Positions 1 through 8,127 of a stretch of 64,000 nt of DNA are shown one piece after another. Position 1 is the stretch's first letter. Every line of letters starts with the position of its first letter. The notes under the pieces were generated by a model. It did not search any database, was not told where the DNA came from, and was given only the letters and a program-made list of their open reading frames with translations. The translations under genes were made by a program, and so were the position numbers. Source of the DNA: Micromonospora sp. LH3U1 (GTDB taxonomy: Bacteria; Actinomycetota; Actinomycetes; Mycobacteriales; Micromonosporaceae). The stretch is taken from NCBI RefSeq assembly GCF_028475105.1, contig NZ_CP116936.1:2232001-2296000 (forward strand), written 5' to 3'.

Positions 1-450
1 CCAGAACGCCGGCCAGATGCCCTGACCGCGCGGGATCTTGATCCGGGACTCGAACCGGCCGTACGTCTGGGTGAAGGTGGATGCCGTCAGCAGCCGCGCG
101 GACGTGTACTCGCAGCGTCCGTAGTGGCACTGGTAGTTGGCGGGGTTGTCCCGGCGGGCGGTGATGACCAGGTTGCCCTGGCCGTCGTGGACGGCGTTGC
201 TGGTGCTGTTCGTGTAGTACTGCCGCTCGTTGTTGCCCCAGCCGCTGCCGCCGATGTCGAACCGCCATTTGTTCTGGTCGACGGGCGTGCCGGCGGGGGA
301 GTTGAATTCGTCCTGCCAGCTGATCGCGCCGATGTCGGCCTCGGCCCGGTCGGGGTGCGTTGGGAGGACGAGCGCCGCGGCGGTCGCGACGAGGGCGACC
401 GCCGCGAGGGCGAGGGGGCGAAAGCGGAGGCGGGGGCGGGTTGTGAACAC
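1..450 (-). CDS. Secreted GH16 endo-glucanase (5' part, runs off the window)
   Basis: Only the first 150 codons are present; the rest lies beyond the left edge. Residues 1 to about 37 form a signal peptide (Arg-rich start, then an Ala/Val/Leu core). The mature part begins like a glycoside hydrolase family 16 jelly-roll: 'WQDEFNSPAGTPVD', then 'NNERQYYT', 'LVITARR', 'YTSARL', 'GRFESRIKIP', ending in 'IWPAFW' at the edge. In GH16 this is followed by the EXDXXE catalytic motif, which is not visible here. Such enzymes hydrolyse beta-1,3 or mixed-linkage beta-glucans outside the cell. The GTG start at 450 follows 'ggagcttcac', a good ribosome site. A strong promoter and a LacI-type palindrome lie upstream, so glucan induction is likely. 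The family call is firm; laminarinase versus lichenase cannot be decided. Confidence 0.9.
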   Translation of the reverse strand, partial: MFTTRPRLRFRPLALAAVALVATAAALVLPTHPDRAEADIGAISWQDEFNSPAGTPVDQNKWRFDIGGSGWGNNERQYYTNSTSNAVHDGQGNLVITARRDNPANYQCHYGRCEYTSARLLTASTFTQTYGRFESRIKIPRGQGIWPAFW

Positions 451-508
451 GTGAAGCTCCTCAGCAGGGGGGTGGCGGAGGCTGCGCGACGGAAGGTGCG
501 GAGAGTCA

Positions 509-520
509 GAGAGCGCTCTC
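509..520. promoter_or_regulatory. LacI-family operator-like palindrome, GAGAGCGCTCTC
   Basis: This is a perfect 12-bp palindrome with the GAGCGCTC core typical of actinobacterial CebR/CelR/BglR-type repressors of glucan use (family consensus TGGGAGCGCTCCCA). It begins 8 bases downstream of the -10 box of the GH16 promoter, at or just after the expected transcription start, where a bound repressor would block RNA polymerase. The regulator itself is not in this window. Confidence 0.65.
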
Positions 521-528
521 CGTAACGA

Positions 529-557
529 AGTATGTCGATATAAGGTCTTTCTGTCAA
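529..557 (-). promoter_or_regulatory. Sigma-70-type promoter of the GH16 gene
   Basis: On the minus strand a consensus -35 TTGACA (557-552) is followed by a 17-base spacer and CATACT (534-529) as the -10. This is unusually close to the housekeeping consensus for such a GC-rich genome. It reads toward the GH16 gene, about 80 bases upstream of its start. Confidence 0.7.
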
Positions 558-807
558 GAGTGTTTCCAATTCCCGCACCCCCCTCGTCACGCTCCGTGCA
601 GTCGAGGCTCCGAGATGGACGCGACGGCCGTGGGGGCGAGCTCGTCGGACGTGGCCAGCGCCGCGCGGGCGAGCACCCGATAGCGGTCGAATCGACCCTT
701 CCTATTGCCGTGGGGCGTCCACCCGGGACAGGATGGCGAGGCGTGCAGGAAACGTCCTCGTAACCTGCGCGCTGCTGGTCTCTGTCACAAGGAAGTGGGA
801 GTCAGTC

Positions 808-1206
808 ATGAGCGACGCGTCGGCGGCACTGGGTGTGCGCCTCTACCCGGACCTGGTCGAGCGGGGTGGTCTGGCCCCCGCGCTCCTCGAAACCGCTACC
901 CGCCACGGGCTCGACGTCGGTCGGGTGACCGCCCCCGAGCAGGGTCGGAGCCGGTTCACCTGTGCCGAGCTGCACTCCGACCAGGGCGTGGTCTGCGTGG
1001 GGCTGGGATCACAGGCCCGCTACTTCATGATCGACCTTCGGATCGCGGGCGAGGTCCTCGCGCGGGGCGACGTCATGGACCTGGTGCAGGTCGCCCAGGT
1101 GGCCGCGGCCTGGCAGGCCGGGATGACGATCGCCGAGCTCACCGCTCGGTTCCCGTTCATGGAGGAGATCAAGCACCGCTCGGCGCCGGTGGCCCAGGTC
1201 AGCTAG
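808..1206 (+). CDS. DUF6193-like hypothetical protein
   Basis: A protein of 132 residues. The layout resembles DUF6193, a family of unknown function common in actinobacteria: N-terminal 'LYPDLVERGGLAPALLETA', a central beta-rich part, then 'VQVAQVAAAWQAGMTIAEL' and 'FPFMEE'. ATG 808 is chosen because 'ggaagtggga' lies just before it; a longer frame from 733 has no ribosome site. It looks short at the C-terminus. After the TAG at 1204-1206 the same frame continues as a plausible 23-codon stretch to TGA at 1276-1278, so the end may have been cut by a nonsense change. It stands alone, convergent with the next gene. The family call rests on remembered sequence pattern only. Confidence 0.6.
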   Translation: MSDASAALGVRLYPDLVERGGLAPALLETATRHGLDVGRVTAPEQGRSRFTCAELHSDQGVVCVGLGSQARYFMIDLRIAGEVLARGDVMDLVQVAQVAAAWQAGMTIAELTARFPFMEEIKHRSAPVAQVS

Positions 1207-1327
1207 CCGCAGGTCCCGGCGGGAATGGCTGTGGCCGTCCAGCGGATGGTCGCCGATCTGCACGCGGCCACGTCCTGAACATCCTCACTCACCCCCAGGC
1301 GTGACGGACGCACGACGACTGGGCAGA

Positions 1328-2797
1328 TCAGCAGCGCTGCCGGGGTGGCAGAGGTGCGCCGGTGCCGACGCCACGGTTCAAATAGGTCGACTGGACGAAG
1401 GCGACGAGGCGTTCCGCGTCGGTCGCCGTGGAGGCCAGCCCGAAGGACACGCGGACCGCACCACCCGTCGGCAGCCGCAGCGCCGCGAGGTACTGGTCGA
1501 TCGTGTCGACCCGCGCCAGCAGTCGCCGTCGGATCGAAGCCCGGCTGATCTCGAAGGCGCCCTCCGCCGCGCCCGGGTTGCAGAAGCAACCGGTACGCAG
1601 AGCGAAGCCCGCCGCCGCGGACTCCCGCGCGACGAGCCGCTCGTCGACCACGGTGCCGTCCGGGTGGCGGAGGTTGAACGTCACCGTGCCGCCGCGCCCG
1701 GCGCCCGTCGTCGGCCCGTACACCTGGACCAGCGGTCGGCCGCTGTCGTGCCGCAGCGTGGTCAACCGCTCCAGCAGCCATTCGGTGAGCAGGCCGACCC
1801 GGGAGTGGACGAGGTCCACGCCGATCGAGTCCAGCCAACGCAGCCCGAACTCCACGTCCGGGATGCTCAGGAAGTTGAGCGTGCCGTCCTCGAACGCCGA
1901 CTCGTCGTCCATCGACCGGTGCCAGTCGCCCTGCACGCTGACCGCCCGGATCGTGCCGCCGGCGAACCAGGGACGGCGCAGCCGGGCCAACGCGTCACGG
2001 CGGGCCAGCAGCGCGCCGACCCCAGTGGGGTAACCGAAGAGCTTGTACCAGCTCAGGCACACGAACTCCGGCCGGACGACGCTGAGGTCCAACCGGTTCG
2101 TCGGCGCGAAGGCGGCAGCGTCGAGCAGCACGTCGTATCCGCGCTGGTGGGCCAGCTCCACCCAGGTCAGCGGGTGCTGCACGCCAGAGAAGTTGCTCTG
2201 CGCCGGGTAGGCGAACAGGCCGCGACGACCCGTCCGACCCCACCACCCCGTCAGCCCGCCCCGGCCGGCGTCGAGCACCGTGACCAGGTCCGACTCGGCG
2301 ACCCGTAGCTCCGGCCCACTCAGCGGTACGTAGCGTGCGGACGCGCCGGACCTCCGGGCGTACTCGCGGATGCCGTTGACCGAGTTGTGGTTGTCCCAGG
2401 TCAGCACGAACGGCGAGGCCCGGCCGAAGTCGTACGCCTCGCCGACCAGTCGGCAGGCGCCGCTGGCGTTGGGAGTGAAGACGACCGCGTACTCGGCCGG
2501 GTCCGCGTGGAAGAAGTCGAGCACCGCGTGGCGCGCCGACTCCACCAGCGAACCAGCCGCCGCACTGGTGGGGTTCTCCGAGTGTGGGTTGCTGTACATG
2601 CCGGCGAGCAGCCGGTCGTGATGTTCGCGCACCTGGGCCTGTGCGGCAACCCCGGCCCCGGCGTAGTCGAGGTACACCTGCCCGTCCCGGTCGAGGTGTC
2701 GGTACTCGGTGGCGCGCAGGTCGTCGATCCGGGCGGTCGCGGTGTATCCCGGCAGCGCCGTGGGGGAGGTGTGCGGGGCCGGCTCAGGTCGCACCAT
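1328..2797 (-). CDS. PLP-dependent aminotransferase class V, molybdenum-cofactor-sulfurase-like
   Basis: A protein of 489 residues with the cysteine-desulfurase fold. The PLP lysine is K252 in 'SWYKLFGYPTGVGAL', the motif of Moco sulfurase N-terminal domains (ABA3/MOCOS). D226 in 'VLLDAAAF' would hold the PLP nitrogen, and 'RTGCFCNPGAAE' with C404/C406 gives the persulfide cysteine. Eukaryotic Moco sulfurases carry a C-terminal MOSC domain that is absent here. Expected chemistry is sulfur release from cysteine onto an acceptor, or another class V reaction. Its start overlaps the end of the upstream ABC transporter gene by 14 bases, so the two are translationally coupled. No molybdenum-cofactor genes are nearby, so the substrate is unknown. 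Confidence 0.85.
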   Translation of the reverse strand: MVRPEPAPHTSPTALPGYTATARIDDLRATEYRHLDRDGQVYLDYAGAGVAAQAQVREHHDRLLAGMYSNPHSENPTSAAAGSLVESARHAVLDFFHADPAEYAVVFTPNASGACRLVGEAYDFGRASPFVLTWDNHNSVNGIREYARRSGASARYVPLSGPELRVAESDLVTVLDAGRGGLTGWWGRTGRRGLFAYPAQSNFSGVQHPLTWVELAHQRGYDVLLDAAAFAPTNRLDLSVVRPEFVCLSWYKLFGYPTGVGALLARRDALARLRRPWFAGGTIRAVSVQGDWHRSMDDESAFEDGTLNFLSIPDVEFGLRWLDSIGVDLVHSRVGLLTEWLLERLTTLRHDSGRPLVQVYGPTTGAGRGGTVTFNLRHPDGTVVDERLVARESAAAGFALRTGCFCNPGAAEGAFEISRASIRRRLLARVDTIDQYLAALRLPTGGAVRVSFGLASTATDAERLVAFVQSTYLNRGVGTGAPLPPRQRC

Positions 2798-4469
2798 GGG
2801 AGTCCCGCCGCACCAGCACCGCCCAGGTGGCGCCCAGGAAGAGCACCACGAAGCCGCCGAGCACCAGCCAGTTCACCCACACCGGCCGGGAGAAGGTGTC
2901 GCCGTACGTGGCCAGCAGCGGCGGGCCGAGCGGGGAACCGCCATCGCGCCAGAGCCGTTCCACCCCGGCGGTGTGCCCCAGGCCCTCGAACGCCCACCGG
3001 TTCGACATCGCGTAGCTGAGCCACTGCCCGCCGACCGCCATGGCCGGCACCGGCAGGATCGCGCCGACGAACAACACCTGCGGGAAGCAGAGCATCGGCA
3101 GCATGAGCGTCGCTTGGGCCGCGTCGGACACGGCCGCGGAACACAACAGGCCGAGGGCGAGCGCTGCCGCCGAGGAGAGCAGCAAGGTCGCGTACACGGC
3201 GGCGAACTCGGGACCATCGACCGGAGGCAGCCTGTCGATTCCGCGCAACACCCCGAGCAGGGCCAGGTCCACCAGGGCCAGCAGCGGCAGCAGCACCGCG
3301 ACCTTTCCCATCAGGTACGGCACCAGCCGGACGCCCGCAAGCCGCTCCCGACGCAGGATCGGTAGCTCGGTGCAGATCTGCAGTAACCCGTAGGTCAGCC
3401 CGAAGAAGAAGCCGCCGAACGCGATCCAGAACAGGATCATCACGGTAACCGTCGGGCTCGGTCGTGTCGGCTCGAACGCCCCTGGACGAAACAGCAGTGC
3501 GAACATGCCGAGCACCATCAGCGGCGAGCCCAGCAGGATCGCCAGGGTCAGCCGATTGCGGACGACGATCTCCGCGTTGCGCGCGGTGAGGACGGCCCAC
3601 TGGCGCAGCCGACCGACCTGACCGGGCACCGGCGCGGTGATGTCACCATCGTCGATGGTACGTGCCGTCGGGCCGGCGTCGCGCTGCGCGGAGAAGCGAT
3701 CGGGCCACTCGGCCGGATGCGTCGCCTCGTCCAGCCGCAGGTGCACCTCGACGAGGGACCGCAGGCCGAAGAATTCCCGGGCGGCGGCAGGCGTACCGGT
3801 GAAGGCCAAACGGCCCTGGCGGGTCAGCACGACGACCCGGTCGCAGCGGTCCACGTCGGTGATCTGATGGGTGGTGAGCACGACGGTGGTCCCCGCGTCG
3901 GCGAGCGTGCGCAGCACCCGGAGCAACTCCACCGCGATCGCCGGGTCCAGCCCGGAGGTGGGCTCGTCCAGGAAGAACACACCGGGCCGGGTGAGCAACT
4001 CGACGGCGATGCTGGCGCGTTTGCGCTCACCGCCGCTGAGCAGGCCCACCGGCACCGCGGCCCGTTCGGTGAGCCGCAGCTCGGCGAGCACCTCCGCGAC
4101 CCGCGCACTGACCTCGATCGACCCGGTCGCGGAGGGGAGGCGCAGTCGGGCGGCGTACCGCAGGGTGCGGGCCAGAGGCAACTCCCGGTGGATGATGTCG
4201 TCCTGCGGGACGAAACCGATCGCGCCAGCTCCGGCGATGCCGTCGTACGTCACGGCGCCCACCGTCGGTCGCCGTACCCCGGCGAGTATCTCCAGCAGGG
4301 TGGTCTTACCGGCGCCGCTGGCGCCGATGATCGCCACCAGTTCGCCCGGTGCGATGGCCAGCGAGATGGCGTCCAGGATCTGGCGACCGCCCCGCACACT
4401 CTGGCCCAGACCATTGGCAGCGATGCCGACGCTGGCACGTGAGGGAGACGTGGTCTGCTCGGTCGTCAT
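2784..4469 (-). CDS. ABCG-type transporter, fused ATPase and ABC-2 permease
   Basis: A protein of 561 residues with the nucleotide-binding domain first: Walker A 'GASGAGKT' (49-56), Q-loop near 89, signature 'LSGGERKR' (144-151), Walker B 'VFFLDEP' (164-170) and H-loop 'TTH'. It is followed by about six membrane segments of ABC-2 type (from about 295). The order NBD-TMD is that of ABCG half-transporters, which work as dimers and usually export lipids or other hydrophobic compounds. There is no FHA domain, which many actinobacterial relatives have. It is the first gene of a two-gene unit with the Moco-sulfurase-like enzyme, whose start it overlaps, suggesting that enzyme and exporter share a substrate or product. 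Confidence 0.88.
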   Translation of the reverse strand: MTTEQTTSPSRASVGIAANGLGQSVRGGRQILDAISLAIAPGELVAIIGASGAGKTTLLEILAGVRRPTVGAVTYDGIAGAGAIGFVPQDDIIHRELPLARTLRYAARLRLPSATGSIEVSARVAEVLAELRLTERAAVPVGLLSGGERKRASIAVELLTRPGVFFLDEPTSGLDPAIAVELLRVLRTLADAGTTVVLTTHQITDVDRCDRVVVLTRQGRLAFTGTPAAAREFFGLRSLVEVHLRLDEATHPAEWPDRFSAQRDAGPTARTIDDGDITAPVPGQVGRLRQWAVLTARNAEIVVRNRLTLAILLGSPLMVLGMFALLFRPGAFEPTRPSPTVTVMILFWIAFGGFFFGLTYGLLQICTELPILRRERLAGVRLVPYLMGKVAVLLPLLALVDLALLGVLRGIDRLPPVDGPEFAAVYATLLLSSAAALALGLLCSAAVSDAAQATLMLPMLCFPQVLFVGAILPVPAMAVGGQWLSYAMSNRWAFEGLGHTAGVERLWRDGGSPLGPPLLATYGDTFSRPVWVNWLVLGGFVVLFLGATWAVLVRRDSHGAT

Positions 4470-4519
4470 GTCGAAGGCCCGATCCGGTCGGTGAGGGGTC
4501 CGCCTGAATATCGTGCCTC

Positions 4520-4665
4520 GCCGATGTTACTGACCACGGGGTCGCGGTGGCGATCTCAGACCCGCAGAAGCTGGGCCTGACCATCGAGCCTGGCCGGGTG
4601 CACTCGATGGGCTGACCGCCCAGGCTGTCGGCATCCAGGTCGGCGACGCCGTCGAAAACTCGGCG
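4520..4665 (+). pseudogene. Possible decayed coding remnant
   Basis: Between the ABC transporter start and the hydrolase end, one plus frame reads 'AISDPQKLGLTIEPGRVHS' and stops at about 4615. The adjacent frame continues in protein-like fashion with 'LDGLTAQAVGIQVGDAVE'. The change of frame near the GGG at 4609-4611 is what a frameshifted gene fragment would look like. There is no start codon or ribosome site, and I cannot assign a family. Confidence 0.25.
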
Positions 4666-4672
4666 AGTTCGG

Positions 4673-5503
4673 CTACGCCGAGACCTCGGCGAAGAACTGC
4701 CGCAGAGCGTCGGCGACCAGGGTTGGTGCCGTCATGGTCACGAAATGCGACTGGCCCGGCCAGACGACGTGGCGTGCCGCCCGAATCGTCGTGGCGAGGG
4801 TGTTCATCGTCGTGGGCATCGGCTCCCACGTGTCGGCACCGGCCAGCAGGAGCGTTGGTACGGAGATCGAGGACCACCGGGCGACGTCTGTGCTGTCCCC
4901 GGCGAGGGCCTCGAGATCGTGCAGCCAGCCGATCGCCGAACGCCGCGCCTCGACCGGGTCGGGCGTCCGGTCGCCCGCCGCGGCGGCGAATGCGGCGACG
5001 ATCTCCGCCGGAACCCGTGTCACGTCGTTCAACACCGCTGCCATCGCCTCGGCGTCGTCGCGCGCGAAGGCGGACCGGTACCTGCCGAGCAGGGGTGCGA
5101 TCTCCGGTCCGGCCGCGAAGAGCGGGGGCTCGAAGATGGCCAGCGAGCGTATGTTGCGCGGATCAGCCGACGTGGTGTGCAACGCCAGGGTCGCACCGTA
5201 GGAAGCTCCAACGAGGTGGACCGGCTTGGCCGAGGGCCGGCGCGCCGCCGCGATGACGGCAGTCATGTCGGCGGTCTCGTCCTCGAAGGACTTGGTGCCG
5301 GGCGGGACGTCGCTGGGACCGTATCCGCGCCGGGCGGGCATCCAGACCTCGTGGTCGCGGGCGAGGTGATCCGCGACGCTGGCCCAGGAATGCAGCCCAC
5401 CACCCGATCCGTGCACGAGGACGACGGGGTCGCCGACACCCAGGCGCCGGACCACCAGGCGGGTCCCGTCGGCCGACTCGACGTATTGATCGTGGCTGCT
5501 CAC
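4673..5503 (-). CDS. Alpha/beta hydrolase
   Basis: A 276-residue alpha/beta-hydrolase with the oxyanion-hole 'VLVHGSGGG' (28-36), nucleophile elbow 'GASYGAT' (S101), acid D224 in 'AGADTWEP' and H253 in 'GQSHFVT', a complete triad. The cytoplasmic enzyme probably cleaves an ester, lactone or similar bond; the substrate cannot be read. The start is the GTG at 5503, which overlaps the TGA of the upstream TetR gene as GTGA, so the pair is co-translated. A longer frame upstream runs inside the TetR gene and was discarded. Control by the TetR partner is likely. Confidence 0.85.
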   Translation of the reverse strand: MSSHDQYVESADGTRLVVRRLGVGDPVVLVHGSGGGLHSWASVADHLARDHEVWMPARRGYGPSDVPPGTKSFEDETADMTAVIAAARRPSAKPVHLVGASYGATLALHTTSADPRNIRSLAIFEPPLFAAGPEIAPLLGRYRSAFARDDAEAMAAVLNDVTRVPAEIVAAFAAAAGDRTPDPVEARRSAIGWLHDLEALAGDSTDVARWSSISVPTLLLAGADTWEPMPTTMNTLATTIRAARHVVWPGQSHFVTMTAPTLVADALRQFFAEVSA

Positions 5504-6084
5504 GTCTGCTCCCGTGTTCCGGTCGGCCAGTTGCTCAGAGTGGTGTGCACCGCGTCGAGGATCGAGCGCCACGACGCGTCGACATCGCGGGGATGCCCGA
5601 AACCGTCCACGGCTTCGAGACTCGCGAAGCCGTGGAAGGTGCTGCGGACGAATCGCATCGCGTCGGTCAGTGCCGGCTCGTCGAGCCCATACCCGCGCAG
5701 CATCGCGTAGCTCAGCTCGATCAGGCGCAGGTGCCCCGCCGAGTTCGTGCCGACTTCGGGTGGCAACTGGAGTTGGGTCGCGGCGTACTGCCCCGGGTGC
5801 TGGACGGCGAAGGCGCGCCAGGCGTCAGCGAACCCGACGAGGGCCTGGTGGCCTGCTCGACCAGCCACGGCGATCGCGAGTTGATCGGCGAACGCCGCCG
5901 CCGCCTGGACCGCGACGTGCTCGATCAACGCTTCGCGACTGCGGACGTGCACGTACAGCGCGGCGTCCGTGACCCCGAAGTGCCGGGCGACGGCGGCAAC
6001 GGTCAACCGCGACAAGCCGACCGAGTCCGCCAGTTCGGCTGCGGCGGCCGAAACGCGCGCACGTGTCAAACCCTGCCGTGGCAT
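5500..6084 (-). CDS. TetR-family transcriptional regulator
   Basis: A protein of 194 residues with an N-terminal helix-turn-helix (about 12-47; 'LTVAAVARHFGVTDAALY') and a C-terminal ligand domain of the WHG/TetR_C_33 kind. ATG 6084 is preferred because AAAGGA sits 6 bases before it; an in-frame GTG at 6102 without a ribosome site could be a leaderless alternative. It is the first gene of an operon with the alpha/beta hydrolase. A perfect 15-bp palindrome lies 29-43 bases upstream of the ATG, which suggests autoregulation. The divergent alcohol dehydrogenase gene begins at 6223, so one operator could serve both directions. Confidence 0.9.
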   Translation of the reverse strand: MPRQGLTRARVSAAAAELADSVGLSRLTVAAVARHFGVTDAALYVHVRSREALIEHVAVQAAAAFADQLAIAVAGRAGHQALVGFADAWRAFAVQHPGQYAATQLQLPPEVGTNSAGHLRLIELSYAMLRGYGLDEPALTDAMRFVRSTFHGFASLEAVDGFGHPRDVDASWRSILDAVHTTLSNWPTGTREQT

Positions 6085-6112
6085 ACCGATCCTTTGACTC
6101 ACTAGGATTTAA

Positions 6113-6127
6113 CTTAGGGACCCTAAG
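6113..6127. promoter_or_regulatory. Palindromic operator CTTAGGG-A-CCCTAAG
   Basis: A perfect 7-1-7 inverted repeat in the short region between the TetR gene (leftward) and the zinc alcohol dehydrogenase (rightward). Its AT-rich arms stand out in a GC-rich intergene. Its size and place fit a TetR dimer site overlapping the regulator's own promoter. Confidence 0.65.
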
Positions 6128-6222
6128 ATACCACCGCCGCGAGCGTGGTCTGCCGACCCGGGGGCATGAACGGCCCAGTCGGGGGAAGACCGGCCGTTCC
6201 GCCGCCGAACAGGAGAGCCCGG

Positions 6223-7389
6223 ATGAGAGCCGTCGTCTACGCGGGCGTTCGGACCGTCGCAGTCCGGGAGGTGCCCGACGCGACGCTGGAGGCGGAGACC
6301 GACGCGATCGTGCGGATCACCTCCACCGCCCTGTGCGGCACCGACCTGCACATGTACGACGGAAGGACCGTGGCCGAACCCGGGCTGGTGCTCGGCCACG
6401 AACCGCTGGGTGTGGTGCAGGAGGTGGGCAGCGCGGTGCAGACCGTGCAGCCCGGCACCCGCGTGGTGATCCCCACGCACCTGTTCTGCGGGACGTGCGT
6501 GATGTGTGCCCGGGGCCTCTCCGCGGCCTGTCTACGGGCCCGGGCCGAGGGCCCGGGCGCGGCGTACGGCTACGCCGGAATGGGTCCGTACCGGGGTGCC
6601 CAGGCAGACCTGCTGCGGGTGCCGTGGGCCGACGCCAACTGCGTACCCCTGCCCGGCGAGCCGGGGGACGCGTACGAGGACGACTTCGTGCTGCTCGCCG
6701 ACGCTTTCGTCACGGGGTGGCACGCCGCCGCCACCCTTGCCGGGGTCGAGCCCGGTGACACGGTGGCCGTGTTCGGTGCCGGCGCCATCGGCCTGTTGGG
6801 CGCCTACTCGGCGCTGCTCCGAGGTGCCCGGATCGTGTACTGCGTCGACGCCCGGCTCGACAAGGCCGGCGAGATCGGTGCCGTGCCGATCGACTTCCGC
6901 CGTGATGACCCGGTCGAGCAGATCCGCGCCGACCGGGCCCGGGCCGGGTTGCCGCTCGGTGAGGAGAAGCTGGGCGGAGTCGACAAGGTCATCGACGCGG
7001 TCGGGTTCCAGGCCCGCGACCGGGAGCATCCCGACCAGGAGCGCCCAGACCAGGTCATCTCCGACGCGGCCCGGCTGGTCAACCCCGCTGGCGCGATCGC
7101 GGTCGCCGGCGTGTACCCGGACACGGACCCGCACCCCGGCCCCGGCGCGGACGGCCATGAGAATCTGGTCGCGCCGTGGGGGACGCTGTTCAGCAAGGGC
7201 GTCGCCGTCCGGTTCGGCCGCACCCACGACCGCCGCTACACCGTGCTGCTGCGGGACCTGGTCGTCGCCGGCCGGGCCCGGCCCAGCATGATCGTCACCC
7301 ACCACGGCAGCCTCGACGACGCGCCGGAGCTGTACCGCAGCTTCGACCGCCGTGAGCACGGGGTGATCAAGGCGGTGCTGCACCCGTGA
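6223..7389 (+). CDS. Zinc-dependent alcohol dehydrogenase (formaldehyde dehydrogenase-like)
   Basis: A medium-chain dehydrogenase of 388 residues. The catalytic-zinc ligand is C38 ('LCGTDLHMYDG') with 'GHE' (58-60). The structural-zinc cysteines are C89, C92, C95 and C103 ('FCGTCVMCARG'). The Rossmann motif is 'GAGAIG'. The spacer-rich C-terminal half with 'PDQVISDAARLVNPAG' is like glutathione-independent formaldehyde dehydrogenases and related threonine-dehydrogenase-like enzymes. It oxidises an alcohol or aldehyde adduct with NAD(P). ATG 6223 follows 'aggagagcccgg', a good ribosome site. It is divergent from the TetR/hydrolase pair and may share its operator. Confidence 0.85.
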   Translation: MRAVVYAGVRTVAVREVPDATLEAETDAIVRITSTALCGTDLHMYDGRTVAEPGLVLGHEPLGVVQEVGSAVQTVQPGTRVVIPTHLFCGTCVMCARGLSAACLRARAEGPGAAYGYAGMGPYRGAQADLLRVPWADANCVPLPGEPGDAYEDDFVLLADAFVTGWHAAATLAGVEPGDTVAVFGAGAIGLLGAYSALLRGARIVYCVDARLDKAGEIGAVPIDFRRDDPVEQIRADRARAGLPLGEEKLGGVDKVIDAVGFQARDREHPDQERPDQVISDAARLVNPAGAIAVAGVYPDTDPHPGPGADGHENLVAPWGTLFSKGVAVRFGRTHDRRYTVLLRDLVVAGRARPSMIVTHHGSLDDAPELYRSFDRREHGVIKAVLHP

Positions 7390-7452
7390 GCGACGAGCCG
7401 GAAAGCGGCGTGACGGAGCACTTCGACCCGCCCCTTCCGGTCAACACCAGCC

Positions 7453-7875
7453 TCAGAGGCTGAGCGGCCCCGGGTCGGTGGCCAACTGCCGGAACCGTAC
7501 GCGCGGGTCGGGCACCAGCCGCCGCGTCGACAGGTCCAGCAGCCCGCCCACCCCGGTCAGCCGGGCTACCGGAGTGCCGTCCACGAGGGTGTAGTCCTGC
7601 TCGATCTGGAACACCTTGCCCTCGCTCCAGTTGAACTGGCAGGACACGTCCACCTCGTCCCCGCCGCGCAGCTCCCGCAGGTACTTCAGGGTGGCCTCCA
7701 GAGCGACCGGTCCCACGCCGGCGGCCAGGAGCCGGTCCTGCGCGATGCCGGCGGCTCGCAGGCACTCCCACCGGGCGTGCTCGCCGTACTGGAGGTAGAC
7801 GGCCTGGTTCAGGTGGCCCTGGGTGTCCAGCTCGTAACCGCGAACGGTGATGCGTACTCGGAAAGGATCTGCCAT
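7453..7875 (-). CDS. Acyl-CoA thioesterase, 4HBT hotdog family
   Basis: A protein of 140 residues, the normal single-hotdog length. The active-site stretch 'DTQGHLNQAVYLQYGEHARWE' holds D17, H21 and N23, as in 4-hydroxybenzoyl-CoA thioesterase/YbgC-type enzymes that hydrolyse acyl-CoA esters. The start is ATG 7875; TACCCT lies 7 bases upstream on the coding strand with no ribosome site, so the mRNA is probably leaderless. It converges on the alcohol dehydrogenase with a 63-base gap. The substrate is unknown. Confidence 0.85.
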   Translation of the reverse strand: MADPFRVRITVRGYELDTQGHLNQAVYLQYGEHARWECLRAAGIAQDRLLAAGVGPVALEATLKYLRELRGGDEVDVSCQFNWSEGKVFQIEQDYTLVDGTPVARLTGVGGLLDLSTRRLVPDPRVRFRQLATDPGPLSL

Positions 7876-7956
7876 GCGGCAGAGGGTAGCGGGACGCCCC
7901 GACACATAATGCCGCCCGGCCGCGTCGCCTGATACCGCCGGGAGTGCAGGGGCTGG

Positions 7957-8127
7957 TGTTCCGGGCGAACACTGTGCCACGTCTATATTGCCGGATTGTT
8001 ACATTTTCAACAGCCCCTCGCCTTGCGGATGGGCCTCTCGCCGCAATACGTTGCCGTCAACAACAAAACCAAGTGAAGGTCAAACCTTCCGGAGGCAACC
8101 GATGACGTTGGCGAGGTGGTACGAGCG
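7957..8127 (+). promoter_or_regulatory. Control region of the ggu/chvE sugar operon
   Basis: This AT-richer stretch before gguA holds a TATATT -10-like box at 7984-7989 preceded by an inverted repeat TGTTC-n5-GAACA (7957-7971). Further down is a hairpin-forming or operator-like repeat GAAGGT-caa-ACCTTC (8075-8089), just ahead of the ribosome site. These are candidate sites for the ROK regulator encoded at the end of the cluster, but no site can be assigned by eye. Confidence 0.4.

Larger units (their letters stand above)
451..807. other. Intergenic region between GH16 and the DUF6193-like gene
   Basis: This 357-base gap holds the GH16 ribosome site, operator and promoter (up to 557). In the remaining 250 bases I see no convincing gene, RNA or terminator. 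The promoter of the rightward gene at 808 must lie here but has no clear consensus. Confidence 0.5.
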
